The translations under genes and the position numbers were made by a program. DNA of 64,000 nt from NCBI RefSeq assembly GCF_902459565.1, contig NZ_CABPSN010000001.1, forward strand, positions 558,001 to 622,000. Direction: 5' to 3'. Below, in pieces: positions 18,074-26,612 of the stretch (its first letter is position 1; each line of letters begins with the position of its first letter). The notes below the pieces were generated by a model, which worked only from the letters and a program-made list of their open reading frames with translations, did not search any database and had not been told where the DNA came from. The stretch is from Pandoraea aquatica. GTDB taxonomy: Bacteria > Pseudomonadota > Gammaproteobacteria > Burkholderiales > Burkholderiaceae.

Positions 18074-18115
18074 GAACGTCTCCGAAACGTTGCGAAGGAA
18101 CGAACTTTGAAGGGA

Positions 18116-19051
18116 TCAGAGCGGTGCGTAGTTCCAGCGAGGCAGTGCGCCGGTACGACCATGCGTGTGCCACGACGGCACGACATTGAGCACGCTTTGA
18201 CAACCGTTGCCGGGCGCGGCATGCGCATGCTTTTTGACGATATCCGCATCGCGCACGGTCAGCAACTGACTCGGGTCGACCGGATTGCCGTTACGGCGTA
18301 GCTCGAAGTGGAGATGCGGACCGGTCGCCATGCCCGTCCGACCGACCTCACCGATCTTCTGGCCAGCCACGACGGTATCCCCGACGCGAAGGCCACGCTC
18401 GGACGCGGACAAGTGCGCGTAAAAGGTCTCGCTGCCGTACCGGTGCGAGATCACGACGTAACGCCCGAACCCGCGACGCTCGAACCCGATGAACTTCACC
18501 TGACCGTCGGCCGCCGCGCGCACCGGGGTCCCCGTCGGCGCCGCAAAATCGACGCCGCTATGCGTGTGCGACACGCGTCGGACCGGGTGACGTCGCTTAC
18601 CGAATTCCGATGTCAGGCGCGCGCCGACCACCGGCATCACGAAGAACTTCCCCGATTGCGGCGCGCGGGCGCTTGCCGGTGTGTTCAGGGGAGCAAACAG
18701 ATTCGGGCGGCCCTGCAATGCCGACATGTGCCAGCGGCTCGCCGCGGACACAGGGATCGGCGACAAGGGCGTGATCTTGCCGCAGACCGACTGGCTGATC
18801 GACACAGCCGGCAACGTGGTGGGTGGCAAATGTTGACCAAACAGCGGCGTGGTGAGACGCGGATGCAGATGCAACGGAGCCCCGGCGGCAGCCACAGCCG
18901 TTAGCGGCACGACCGTCCAGAGACCGAGGATAGAGACCAGCGCAGCGCGGCATAAGGCGACGTGAGCGCACCTGCTCTGCCCTCGCAGGCTTTGCGCGCC
19001 GCCGTCCAACGTGACGCGCACGCGCCCAACGAAAGGAGTAGAGAAAGACAT
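18116..19051 (-). CDS. M23-family zinc metallopeptidase (peptidoglycan endopeptidase-like)
   Basis: The 311-residue protein has an N-terminal hydrophobic segment (VALCRAALVSILGLWTVVPLTAVAAAG) and a C-terminal M23 domain. The zinc ligands lie in HSGVDFAAPTGTPV (H and D) and TGPHLHFELRRNG (HxH), and YVVISHRYGSETFYAHLS is typical of LytM-like proteins. No LysM or coiled-coil region is present. I use the ATG at 19051; the frame continues 35 codons further upstream without signal-peptide character. It probably cleaves peptidoglycan cross-links or activates an amidase, depending on whether the active site is used. Confidence 0.88.
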   Translation of the reverse strand: MSFSTPFVGRVRVTLDGGAQSLRGQSRCAHVALCRAALVSILGLWTVVPLTAVAAAGAPLHLHPRLTTPLFGQHLPPTTLPAVSISQSVCGKITPLSPIPVSAASRWHMSALQGRPNLFAPLNTPASARAPQSGKFFVMPVVGARLTSEFGKRRHPVRRVSHTHSGVDFAAPTGTPVRAAADGQVKFIGFERRGFGRYVVISHRYGSETFYAHLSASERGLRVGDTVVAGQKIGEVGRTGMATGPHLHFELRRNGNPVDPSQLLTVRDADIVKKHAHAAPGNGCQSVLNVVPSWHTHGRTGALPRWNYAPL

Positions 19052-19102
19052 CGCTCGACAGACTGAATCGGAAACGACGCAGTCTACGGGGCGCAGGGGC
19101 GA

Positions 19103-19161
19103 AAATTGGTGGGAAATGCCCCAATTTGACCGCAGATCACGGCCAAAACCGGGCAAATTGG
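19103..19161. promoter_or_regulatory. Three AAATTGG boxes between the M23 and GGDEF genes
   Basis: AAATTGG at 19103-19109 is mirrored by CCAATTT at 19121-19127, and a third direct copy lies at 19155-19161. They stand in the AT-richer part of the 169-bp gap, just upstream of the M23 gene. They may be operator half-sites; I do not recognise the regulator. Confidence 0.3.
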
Positions 19162-19220
19162 GAATTTACACAACGCAACGTGCGGACTTCCGGGCACCGA
19201 GCGCGGCACCCGGGGGCCCA

Positions 19221-20237
19221 TCAGCGGCGCGTGCCGGGACGCGTGCGCTTAATCGCGTACATCGCCTCGTCGGCGTGGTCCATGAGTTGCGTCATATCGG
19301 TGCCGTCGTCGGGCAGCATGGCAATGCCCACACTCACGCCCAGTTCGAGCGACTTGCCTTCGAATTCGAACGGCGCGCCCACTTCCTGTGCCAGTCGCTG
19401 GCTGTGCGCTTCGGCGTCCTCGCGCGAGTGAATGCCACACAGAATCATGCCGAACTCGTCGCCGCCGACGCGTGCGATCGTATCCGAGCGGCGCGCCGTG
19501 GCGTTCATGCGCTCGGCGGCGGCACGAATGGCTGCGTCGCCCGCACGATGACCGTAGCGGTCGTTGATGGGTTTGAGCCCGTCCATATCGATGTTCAGAA
19601 TGCCCAGCCGCGACGACGAACGCAGCGCCAGATGCACAGCCTGACGCAGGCGGTCGTAGAACAACGCGCGATTGGGCAGGCCGGTGAGCGCGTCGTGCGT
19701 GGCTTGCAGATAGAGCTGACTCGTCTCGAAGCGCGCCGCGTGGAACATCGCCGCCGCAATCAGTTCGCTCATCAGTTCGAGCGTGCGGACGTCGGCATCC
19801 GGGAACGCCGACGGGGTCGGCGCGAAGACCTTGAGCACACCGACGGTCGTGTCCAGATGCTTGAGCGGCGTGACGATCATCGAGCGCAGGCCGACCTTGC
19901 GGCAAGCATCGCGGTCGACACGCGGATCGGTCTCGGAATCGTCGCAGCGAAGAATCTCGCCTGTCTTCACGCACTGGCCCGAGAGTGAGCCGTCGCGCGA
20001 GAGGCGCATGCCCAACAGGTTCGCCGCGACACCGGACGCCGCCCGGTACACCATGTCGTCGCCCTCGGCCAACTCCACGACCGCGCCGTTGGCCTGCGTC
20101 AGATGCTGCACCCGCTCCGTCACAAAGGCCATCACGCCGCCGAGATCCAGGCCGAGTTTGGCAATTTCGGTTTGGGTTTTGACGATCTCCAAAAGCGTAT
20201 TGCTTTCGGGCATAACGGCGACGGCATGTTGGCTCAC
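19221..20237 (-). CDS. GAF-GGDEF diguanylate cyclase
   Basis: The 338-residue soluble protein has an N-terminal GAF domain (about residues 30-165) and a C-terminal GGDEF domain. The catalytic motif is intact (RVGGDEF, residues 257-262), and the RRSD at 249-252, five residues before it, matches the inhibitory c-di-GMP I-site. It should make c-di-GMP in response to a ligand or redox signal at the GAF domain. The GTG at 20237 has AGGAT 6 nt upstream; an ATG at 20213 is the alternative. The cellulose synthase 20 kb away carries a c-di-GMP-binding PilZ domain, but a direct link is inference. Confidence 0.92.
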   Translation of the reverse strand: MSQHAVAVMPESNTLLEIVKTQTEIAKLGLDLGGVMAFVTERVQHLTQANGAVVELAEGDDMVYRAASGVAANLLGMRLSRDGSLSGQCVKTGEILRCDDSETDPRVDRDACRKVGLRSMIVTPLKHLDTTVGVLKVFAPTPSAFPDADVRTLELMSELIAAAMFHAARFETSQLYLQATHDALTGLPNRALFYDRLRQAVHLALRSSSRLGILNIDMDGLKPINDRYGHRAGDAAIRAAAERMNATARRSDTIARVGGDEFGMILCGIHSREDAEAHSQRLAQEVGAPFEFEGKSLELGVSVGIAMLPDDGTDMTQLMDHADEAMYAIKRTRPGTRR

Positions 20238-20338
20238 GACCTATCCTGTTCTTCAAAAAGCGTGAACCCGCAATGTACCATCGCGCGTTTGGAATTTCAT
20301 TTCAAAACGCGCGACGCGGCACCGCAAGCGTCGGCGAA

Positions 20339-21490
20339 TCACAACGCTGCGGCTGGCGCTGTGCCTGGCTGACGCGGCAGTAGACGCCGTGCGGCCGGTC
20401 CGCTCACATGCCGGTGCAGCGCGCCGCCGAGCAATGTGCAGACGATTAGCACGGGGACGTAGACGAGGAAAGTCCAGCGCATGTCGTCACCCGCGAGGGC
20501 TCGGTACGCCGGCGTCACGGCCAGCACGACGAACATGTGGCTGAGGTAAATCTCGTAACTCCAGCGGCCCATTTGTGTCAGCCAGCCGAAGCCTCGCGGT
20601 AGGGCGCGTGTCGAGCCATGGGCGGCCGCGAGCCACAGCGCAGCACTCACGCACAGCAGCAACATGACGTGATCATGCAAACGCGGCCACAACACATCGT
20701 TGAAAAAAACCACAGCGAGCAACCCCGCCACACCCAGTACGCCAAGGCCTCGGGCCACTCCGCGCGAGAGCGTCACGCGCTGCATCAGCAATGCCGTGAG
20801 CACGCCCCAGGCGATCGCCGCCATGCCCGGAAGATAAGCCTTCTCCTGCCAGATCTCGTTGCCCGCCAGCGCCGCGCGCGTCCACGGCAGCGAGACGGCA
20901 AGTGCTGCGAGCGCGAGCACGCGCCATGGCCCGCGCAACACCAGACAGAGCACGGGAAACGCCAGATAGAAACACTCTTCGATGGAGAGCGACCAGAGCA
21001 CGTCCCATCCGCCCGGTAGCCAGTTCGTGCGGCCCTCGTACCAGTTGAGGGTCATCGTGAGCGCGGACGTCACGGCACCGACCAGCGATTGCCCCGGCTT
21101 ATTAATGACGAACGTCGGCACGCCAAGCAGGTGCATCACAGACAGCACCGCTAGCAGCAGGAGCAGCAATGGGAAGATGCGAACGGCGCGCAACGCGTAG
21201 AAGTGACGCCAGCGCATGGCATCGAGCGAGCCGTAGCGTTCCAGCGAACGACGCGTAATCACAAAACCGGAAATCACGAAGAAGACGAACACGGCTTCGT
21301 AACCGTTGAAGCTGATGCCCTTGATGATCCGTGCCGGCAACACGTCGCCCAACAAGCTGGGGCCGAGCGGCAGACGAAACTTCAGGGCGAGGTGGTGAAC
21401 GACCACGAACAGAATGGACAAGCCGCGCAGCAGGTCGATGCCGTCGTTGCGCGTGCGCAGCGCAGGCGCTTGCGCCGGGGGTAAAGCCAT
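20339..21490 (-). CDS. Acyltransferase family 3 membrane protein
   Basis: The 383-residue protein has about ten transmembrane helices and the acyltransferase-3 fold (family of OafA and NodX). It opens with NDGIDLLRGLSILFVVVHHLAL, in which the His pair after the first helix is the conserved catalytic element, and continues with FVFFVISGFVITRRSLERY and WSLSIEECFYLAFPVL. Such enzymes O-acetylate surface polysaccharides or lipids. The ATG at 21490 has GGAG 7 nt upstream. No polysaccharide genes adjoin it, so its substrate is open. Confidence 0.9.
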   Translation of the reverse strand: MALPPAQAPALRTRNDGIDLLRGLSILFVVVHHLALKFRLPLGPSLLGDVLPARIIKGISFNGYEAVFVFFVISGFVITRRSLERYGSLDAMRWRHFYALRAVRIFPLLLLLLAVLSVMHLLGVPTFVINKPGQSLVGAVTSALTMTLNWYEGRTNWLPGGWDVLWSLSIEECFYLAFPVLCLVLRGPWRVLALAALAVSLPWTRAALAGNEIWQEKAYLPGMAAIAWGVLTALLMQRVTLSRGVARGLGVLGVAGLLAVVFFNDVLWPRLHDHVMLLLCVSAALWLAAAHGSTRALPRGFGWLTQMGRWSYEIYLSHMFVVLAVTPAYRALAGDDMRWTFLVYVPVLIVCTLLGGALHRHVSGPAARRLLPRQPGTAPAAAL

Positions 21491-21766
21491 GAAAACTCCG
21501 GAAGGTGTGCGGGGGGTCACACCGCAGACATCGTACTATGGCGTTGTCCCGGTGACACCCCATCGAATTCGACGGGGTTACCGGGTGCATATTACGCGGT
21601 GACAAACCGGTACCTTCCGGTCGAACGAACCGCCGTCGGCGCTGTCCGATGCCTTTCGATACCCAAGATCGCGCCGCCACATGACAATTTGGTTTCGTCA
21701 CGGCGGCACGCGTAAGATAGCGCTTTCGCCCGGAGCGCCCTGCTCCCGGGCCGTCATTCGGCAGTC

Positions 21767-22450
21767 ATGTCTAACTTCTGGATCACCATTACCGATTTCG
21801 GTAGCGCCGCCGTCACGGTGCCGCTGGCCGCCGCGCTCATCCTCTGGTTGCTTTCGGCACGCGCATGGCACGCCGCCTTCGCCTGGATTGCGCTGTTTGG
21901 CGCCGGCTCGCTCGTCGTAGCCGTCTCGAAGGTCATGTTCCTCGGCTGGGGGCTCGGCGTTCGTGAGATCGATTTCACCGGCGTCAGCGGTCATACGTTT
22001 TTTGCCGCGACGGTCTATCCAGTCATGGCGTGGTTGTTGCTGAGCAAGCTGCCGTGGCCGTGGCGGGTACTCGGTACGCTGGTGGCAGCGGCCGGGAGCG
22101 TCGCGGTGGGCGTCTCACGGGTCGCGCTGTCGGCGCATTCGGTCTCGGAGTCGATTGCAGGCTGCATCGTCGGCTTCTCGGTCTGTGCGGCGTTCGCGTG
22201 GTACACGCGCGGCGACGACGCGCCCAAGCTGAAGACGCTGCCGATGGCCGCGAGCCTGTTCGTGCTCATGATGTGGCTGCATGGCGAGAGCGTGCCGACA
22301 CAACGCTGGATCACCGACATCGCGCTCATCATGTCGGGCCGCGAACAGCCCTTCAAACGCTATAGCTGGCTGGCCCGCAAGCCCGCGTCCGCTCCGGCCA
22401 TACCGGTGACGCCTGCGCTTCCGACGCCAAGCCCAGCCCCAGTGCGCTAG
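21767..22450 (+). CDS. PAP2-superfamily membrane phosphatase
   Basis: The 227-residue integral membrane protein has about six hydrophobic helices and the PAP2 phosphatase signature motifs: SGHTFFAA (second motif) and SRVALSAHSVSESIAG (third motif, SRxxxxxHxxxD-type, with Glu at the last position). The first motif (KxxxxxxRP) is not obvious, so activity may differ from type 2 phosphatidic acid phosphatases. Substrates in the family include undecaprenyl pyrophosphate and phosphatidic acid. Its C-terminal 20 residues are Pro/Ala-rich. It stands alone between the acyltransferase and phaC. Confidence 0.85.
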   Translation: MSNFWITITDFGSAAVTVPLAAALILWLLSARAWHAAFAWIALFGAGSLVVAVSKVMFLGWGLGVREIDFTGVSGHTFFAATVYPVMAWLLLSKLPWPWRVLGTLVAAAGSVAVGVSRVALSAHSVSESIAGCIVGFSVCAAFAWYTRGDDAPKLKTLPMAASLFVLMMWLHGESVPTQRWITDIALIMSGREQPFKRYSWLARKPASAPAIPVTPALPTPSPAPVR

Positions 22451-22503
22451 GCGGTCGCTGCGTCCTGGCGCAACTTGTCGTAGATCAGAGTAGTCATACG
22501 TGG

Positions 22504-22530
22504 CGTGCGTTATATTCAGTGAAACGCACG
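22504..22530 (+). promoter_or_regulatory. Inverted repeat overlapping a possible -10 element before phaC
   Basis: CGTGCGTT (22504-22511) and AACGCACG (22523-22530) form a perfect 8-bp inverted repeat around TATATT. It lies 31 bp before the phaC start and just upstream of its CGGAG ribosome-binding site. An operator for a PHA regulator is plausible but unproven. Confidence 0.4.
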
Positions 22531-22561
22531 ACCCACGTCGTGCGACCGAACGGAGTCCGCC

Positions 22562-24562
22562 ATGCCTGCTCGCAGTGACAAGACGTCCCGCTCCACGACT
22601 TCCCGATCCACCAAGCCCCGCAAGACGGCGGATGTACCGCCGCCGTCCGTGTCGTCCACCGCATCAAGGTCTCGCGGCGCACCGAAGACGGCTAACCCAC
22701 CCACGCGTCGGACTGTGCCGCATGGGGCGACGGCTGACTCCCCGGTGACGCATAAGGCAACGCCGGCCGCACCGGCATCGAAACCACAAGCCACGCCTGC
22801 GCCTTCCCCCTCAACGTCGTTCACCGATCATCTGGATCGCGCCGCCATGGCGACGACCGCGCGTTTCACCGGCAACGTCTCGCCCGCCGCCGTCGCCCTC
22901 GCGTGGGCCGACTGGGCCATGCACGCAGCGACCGCCCCCGGCCATCAGCTGAATGTGTTCAAGGCGTTCGCCGCTATCGACAAGCCTGCAAGCACCGATG
23001 CCACGAACGCCGGTGGTCCGCATGAGACCGACCGGCGCTTTCGCGATCCGTCATGGGACAAACCGCCGTTCTCGTGGTGGCGCGAGCGATTCCTGCGCAC
23101 GCAGGCGTTTGTCGATGAGATGACCGGCGAGATTCCGGGCGTCGATCCGCATCATCGCGACGTCGTGCGCTTCATGGCGCGGCAGTGGCTCGACGTCTTC
23201 TCGCCGAGCAATCAGTGGTGGGCGAATCCCGAAGTGCTCGCATCGATTCGTGAGACGCAGGGACAGAACCTCGTCAAGGGTGCGCAACGCTGGTGGTCGG
23301 ATCTGCGGGATATGGCGGCGGGCAACGCCCCCGGTGCAGGCCCCGAGGCGTGCAAGGCGTTTCGCGTGGGACACAACATCGCCGCCACGCCGGGCAAGGT
23401 CGTCTATCGCAACGCGTTCTTCGAACTGCTGCAATACGCGCCTGCTCAGGCGCAGACCTGGCGCGAACCCATACTGATCGTGCCGTCGTGGCTGCTGAAG
23501 TACTACATCCTCGATCTGGAGGCGCAGCATTCGCTGGTTGCTTATCTCGTGTCGCAAGGCCATAGCGTCTTCATGATCTCGTGGCACAACCCCGCCCCGG
23601 AAGACCGTGACCGGGGCCTCGAAGACTATCTGGAGTCGGGCCTGTTGACGGCCTTGCGCGAAGTGCGTCGCATGACCGGAAACGTACCTGTGCATGCCTG
23701 CGGCTACTGTCTCGGGGGCACGCTGCTCGCCATCGCAGCGGCGACGCTGGCGCGTGAATCGGGGTCAGCCGGTCAGTCCGGGCAAACGAAGCGCAAGACA
23801 GGCGATGCCGACATGCTGGCCAGCGTCACGCTGCTCGCCGCGCAAACCGACTTCAGCGAACCGGGGGAGTTGGGCCTGTTCATCGACGCGAGTCAGGTCG
23901 CTTATCTCGAAGCGATGATGTGGCGGCAGGGATTCATTGGCGGCGAGCAACTTGCCGGCACCTTCCAGTTGCTCAATTCGCGCGACCTGATCTGGTCGCG
24001 CCTCATGCGCGACTATCTGCTCGGCGCCCCCGCCCAGACGACCGACTTCACCGTCTGGAACGCGGACACCACACGCATTCCCGCGCGCCTGCACAGTCAG
24101 TGTCTGCGCGAACTGTATCTGAACAACGCACTGGCGACGGGCACGCTCAAAATCGGCGGGCAACCGGTGGCACTCTCGGATATTCGTGTGCCGATGTTCG
24201 TCGTGGCGACCGAGCGCGACCACATTTCTCCGTGGCGCTCCGTCTACAAGATGCATCTGCTGAACCACGGCGATCTAACGTTCGCCCTCGTCTCGGGCGG
24301 GCATAACGTGGGGGTGGTGTGCGAGCCGGGACACGCACGCAGCCATCACCGAGTCGCTACGCGCGCGGCAGGCTCGGCCTATCGCGACCCGGACGAATGG
24401 TTCGACACGACCCCCGCGATGCAAAGCTCATGGTGGCCCGCATGGCAGGCATGGCTGCTGGCACAAGGAAAACACGGGGGCGGCGACAAACCTGTCGCCG
24501 CCCCCTGGCCGCCGACGACTTCGCTCGGCGACGCGCCCGGCACTTACGTGCTGGAACGCTGA
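22562..24562 (+). CDS. phaC: Class I polyhydroxyalkanoate synthase
   Basis: The 666-residue protein polymerises hydroxyacyl-CoA into PHA granules. It has the PhaC N-terminal region (RERFLRTQAFVDEMTGEIPGVDPHHRDVVRFMARQWLDVFSPSNQWW) and the alpha/beta-hydrolase core. The lipase-like box GYCLGGT holds the catalytic Cys, and the Asp and His lie in ATERDHISPW and VSGGHNVG. Usual length is about 560-590. Here the first 85 residues are Ser/Thr/Pro/Ala/Lys-rich and look disordered. ATG at 22562 with CGGAG upstream. It converges on the phasin gene with a 19-bp overlap. Confidence 0.95.
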   Translation: MPARSDKTSRSTTSRSTKPRKTADVPPPSVSSTASRSRGAPKTANPPTRRTVPHGATADSPVTHKATPAAPASKPQATPAPSPSTSFTDHLDRAAMATTARFTGNVSPAAVALAWADWAMHAATAPGHQLNVFKAFAAIDKPASTDATNAGGPHETDRRFRDPSWDKPPFSWWRERFLRTQAFVDEMTGEIPGVDPHHRDVVRFMARQWLDVFSPSNQWWANPEVLASIRETQGQNLVKGAQRWWSDLRDMAAGNAPGAGPEACKAFRVGHNIAATPGKVVYRNAFFELLQYAPAQAQTWREPILIVPSWLLKYYILDLEAQHSLVAYLVSQGHSVFMISWHNPAPEDRDRGLEDYLESGLLTALREVRRMTGNVPVHACGYCLGGTLLAIAAATLARESGSAGQSGQTKRKTGDADMLASVTLLAAQTDFSEPGELGLFIDASQVAYLEAMMWRQGFIGGEQLAGTFQLLNSRDLIWSRLMRDYLLGAPAQTTDFTVWNADTTRIPARLHSQCLRELYLNNALATGTLKIGGQPVALSDIRVPMFVVATERDHISPWRSVYKMHLLNHGDLTFALVSGGHNVGVVCEPGHARSHHRVATRAAGSAYRDPDEWFDTTPAMQSSWWPAWQAWLLAQGKHGGGDKPVAAPWPPTTSLGDAPGTYVLER

Positions 24563-25134
24563 GCGTGACCACCGCCGCGCTTGGGCGGCACGCGACCGTT
24601 AAGCGGCGACTGCTGCGACACCGCAGCTTCGGTCGCCTGGACGGCTTCCGTCGACATGCGACGCCATGCATCCATCGTGCCCTGCGTCGCCTCGTTGAAC
24701 GCCTGGAACCACTTCTGCAACGGCGCTTCAGCCGCCTGCGTCGCCGCACCTGCGGCCGTACCCGCACCGATCAGATCGGGCAGCGTCATCGCTCCGGCCA
24801 TGCCGTGCTGTAGCTCTTCGCCCGTCTTGCGGCAATGCTCCGCCCACAGCAACTGGTTGTTCGCACACACGGCCAGCCACTCGCGCCAGAACTCGTTCTG
24901 CTGAGCGATCTGACCGTTGAGCAGTTGCAGATGAGCCGTCAGCAGACCGTTGAAGTCCTTCGCGCCGCCCAGCGATTTGGCGGCTTCCGAATGGGCCTTG
25001 AGCAACTCGCCGTCGCGCTCGACTTGCAACTGATGCGTGCGTTGCGCGGCTTCGAGCAGAATCCCGTAAGCACCCAGCGCGCTCGCCGTACCCAGTTTGA
25101 CCAGCGCCAGTGCCGGATTCGTTTCCTTTGACAT
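24544..25134 (-). CDS. Phasin-like PHA granule-associated protein
   Basis: The 196-residue protein shows long amphipathic helices typical of phasins (LLTAHLQLLNGQIAQQNEFWREWLAVCANNQLLWAEHCRKTGEELQH), an Ala/Leu-rich start and a basic Gly/Arg tail. The ATG at 25134 has AGGAG 8 nt upstream; a TTG at 25140 is less likely. Convergent overlap with phaC and the same-strand phaB upstream (42-bp gap) place it in a PHA cluster, where such proteins coat granules. The family call rests on composition, helix pattern and context. Confidence 0.8.
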   Translation of the reverse strand: MSKETNPALALVKLGTASALGAYGILLEAAQRTHQLQVERDGELLKAHSEAAKSLGGAKDFNGLLTAHLQLLNGQIAQQNEFWREWLAVCANNQLLWAEHCRKTGEELQHGMAGAMTLPDLIGAGTAAGAATQAAEAPLQKWFQAFNEATQGTMDAWRRMSTEAVQATEAAVSQQSPLNGRVPPKRGGGHAQRSST

Positions 25135-25176
25135 CGTCAATCTCCTAAGTCAGTAGTTTTGATGCGTCGCTGCACG

Positions 25177-25920
25177 TCACTCCATATGCATGCCGCCATT
25201 GATGGCGAGGTTGCTGCCAGTGATGAAACCTGCGTCGTCCGACACAAGAAAGGCGACGAGCGCAGCCACTTCGTCGGGACGACCGAGCCGGCCGACCGGA
25301 ATCTGCGGAAGAATGCGCGATTCGAGCACGTCTTGCGGCACGGCCGTGACCATCTTCGTCGCGAGATACCCGGGCGAGATCGTGTTGACCGTCACGCCCG
25401 ACTTGGCGACTTCCAGCGCGAGCGCCTTGGTGAAACCATGCATACCCGCCTTGGCGGCCGCATAGTTCGCCTGCCCGAATGCGCCGCGACTGCCGTTGAC
25501 CGAGGAAATGTTGACGATGCGTCCCCAGCCACGCGCGACCATGCCGCCAAACAGCGGCCGGGTCATGTTGAAAACGCTATCCAGATCCGTGCGCAATACC
25601 GACTGCCAGTCTTCGGCCGTCATCTTGCGCATGGTGGCGTCGCGCGTAATCCCCGCATTGTTGATGAGAATATCCACCGGACCGGAGTCCGATTCGACGG
25701 CTTTCGCACAAACCTCGCAGGACGCGAAGTCGGCAACGTCGACACGATAAGCGGCGAAGTCGCGGCCGGTGGCGCGCATGCGCTCGACCCATCCTTCGCA
25801 ATCGTGATTTTGGGGTGAGCGGGTGACCGCCACGCGGTACCCGGCATCGGCAAGACGCAGGCTGATTGCCTCGCCCAAACCGCCCATGCCGCCTGTCACC
25901 AATGCTGTTCGTGTTGTCAT
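25177..25920 (-). CDS. phaB: NADPH-dependent acetoacetyl-CoA reductase
   Basis: The 247-residue short-chain dehydrogenase has the NAD(P)-binding TALVTGGMGGLGEAI, the NNAG motif (LINNAGITRDATMRKM) and the catalytic Ser and YxxxK (ISSVNG, NYAAAKAGMHGFTKALALE). The RDATMRKMTAEDWQSVLRTDLDSVFNMT-type sequence and the tail FITGSNLAINGGMHM resemble PhaB closely. It reduces acetoacetyl-CoA to (R)-3-hydroxybutyryl-CoA for PhaC. It appears to form an operon with the phasin gene and is co-located with phaC. No phaA thiolase was seen in the window. Confidence 0.92.
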   Translation of the reverse strand: MTTRTALVTGGMGGLGEAISLRLADAGYRVAVTRSPQNHDCEGWVERMRATGRDFAAYRVDVADFASCEVCAKAVESDSGPVDILINNAGITRDATMRKMTAEDWQSVLRTDLDSVFNMTRPLFGGMVARGWGRIVNISSVNGSRGAFGQANYAAAKAGMHGFTKALALEVAKSGVTVNTISPGYLATKMVTAVPQDVLESRILPQIPVGRLGRPDEVAALVAFLVSDDAGFITGSNLAINGGMHME

Positions 25921-25935
25921 GGCTATCCGTCTCTG

Positions 25936-25953
25936 GTTAACGTCTGTCGTTAA
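25936..25953 (-). promoter_or_regulatory. Near-perfect inverted repeat upstream of phaB
   Basis: GTTAACG (25936-25942) and CGTTAA (25948-25953), separated by 5 nt, form a dyad 16 bp upstream of the phaB start, in the expected promoter region. The palindrome is AT-rich for this genome and could be the operator of a phaB regulator. Confidence 0.4.
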
Positions 25954-26612
25954 ACTTCGGATACATCCAGCATAGTCGCGAACGACCGACCTGCTGTAGC
26001 AATCGACACCCCGGCAAAGACTTCGCTTGACCCTGGTCAAGCCGCAGCGCTACTCGGCACCGTCAGCATCGAAAATGCGTGCTGTCGGCATCGACCTCCT
26101 GTGCTGCTCTTGTTATGAACTGCCGGGTGTCGACGCTGCGATGTCGCCAGTCGTTGCAACTGGCCCGAGTGCGACTCGATGCGCGTGACAATGTTCCTCG
26201 CTTGTGACAATTTGTCCCGGAGAGTAGCCTTTCTGACATGCGCGTCAGCACGCACCATCACCGCGTCGATTGCATGCAATGTGACGATCTGCTGACACCA
26301 CAATCGCGTACACGCTTGCGCGCACGCCTGTCAGGCATCGTACTCCAAAATAATTTGTTGGTTGGTCATTCGCACCTCATCAACAACAATCCAATGACCC
26401 GCCCCTATCGATAGTCACAGGGGTGCGCGTCGAGGGCTTTCATGCCCGTTGCAGCGCACCGGCAATCCATATATCATCGCCCGTAGATTTTTTACGGATC
26501 GCGCGGAGACGGCCGTCCTCGGGGCGGACACCAGCATTGCGATCACGTCGTTAAAGTCGTCGTAACTCGTTGTTTTTCCTACCCGAATTCCTATCTTGTG
26601 GGTCACGAGCGC
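25954..26612. other. Non-coding intergenic region between phaB and the RND efflux operon
   Basis: This 659-bp gap is AT-richer than its surroundings and holds no credible gene. It contains several dyads: GCCAGT/ACTGGC at 26146-26164 with a GTTGCAAC centre, GAGT/ACTC at 26167-26177, GGTCATT/AATGACC at 26364-26399 flanked by TTGTTGG and CAACAA, and CCGTA/TACGG at 26481-26497. The GGTTGGTCATT dyad, about 215 bp before the efflux operon, is a candidate TetR-type operator for the operon-terminal regulator. None is confirmed. Confidence 0.55.

Noticed and set aside
26037-26606. Short frames in the phaB-RND intergenic region
   Set aside because: They have no ribosome-binding sites, low-complexity Arg/Ser composition, and no domain; the stretch is AT-richer and looks regulatory.
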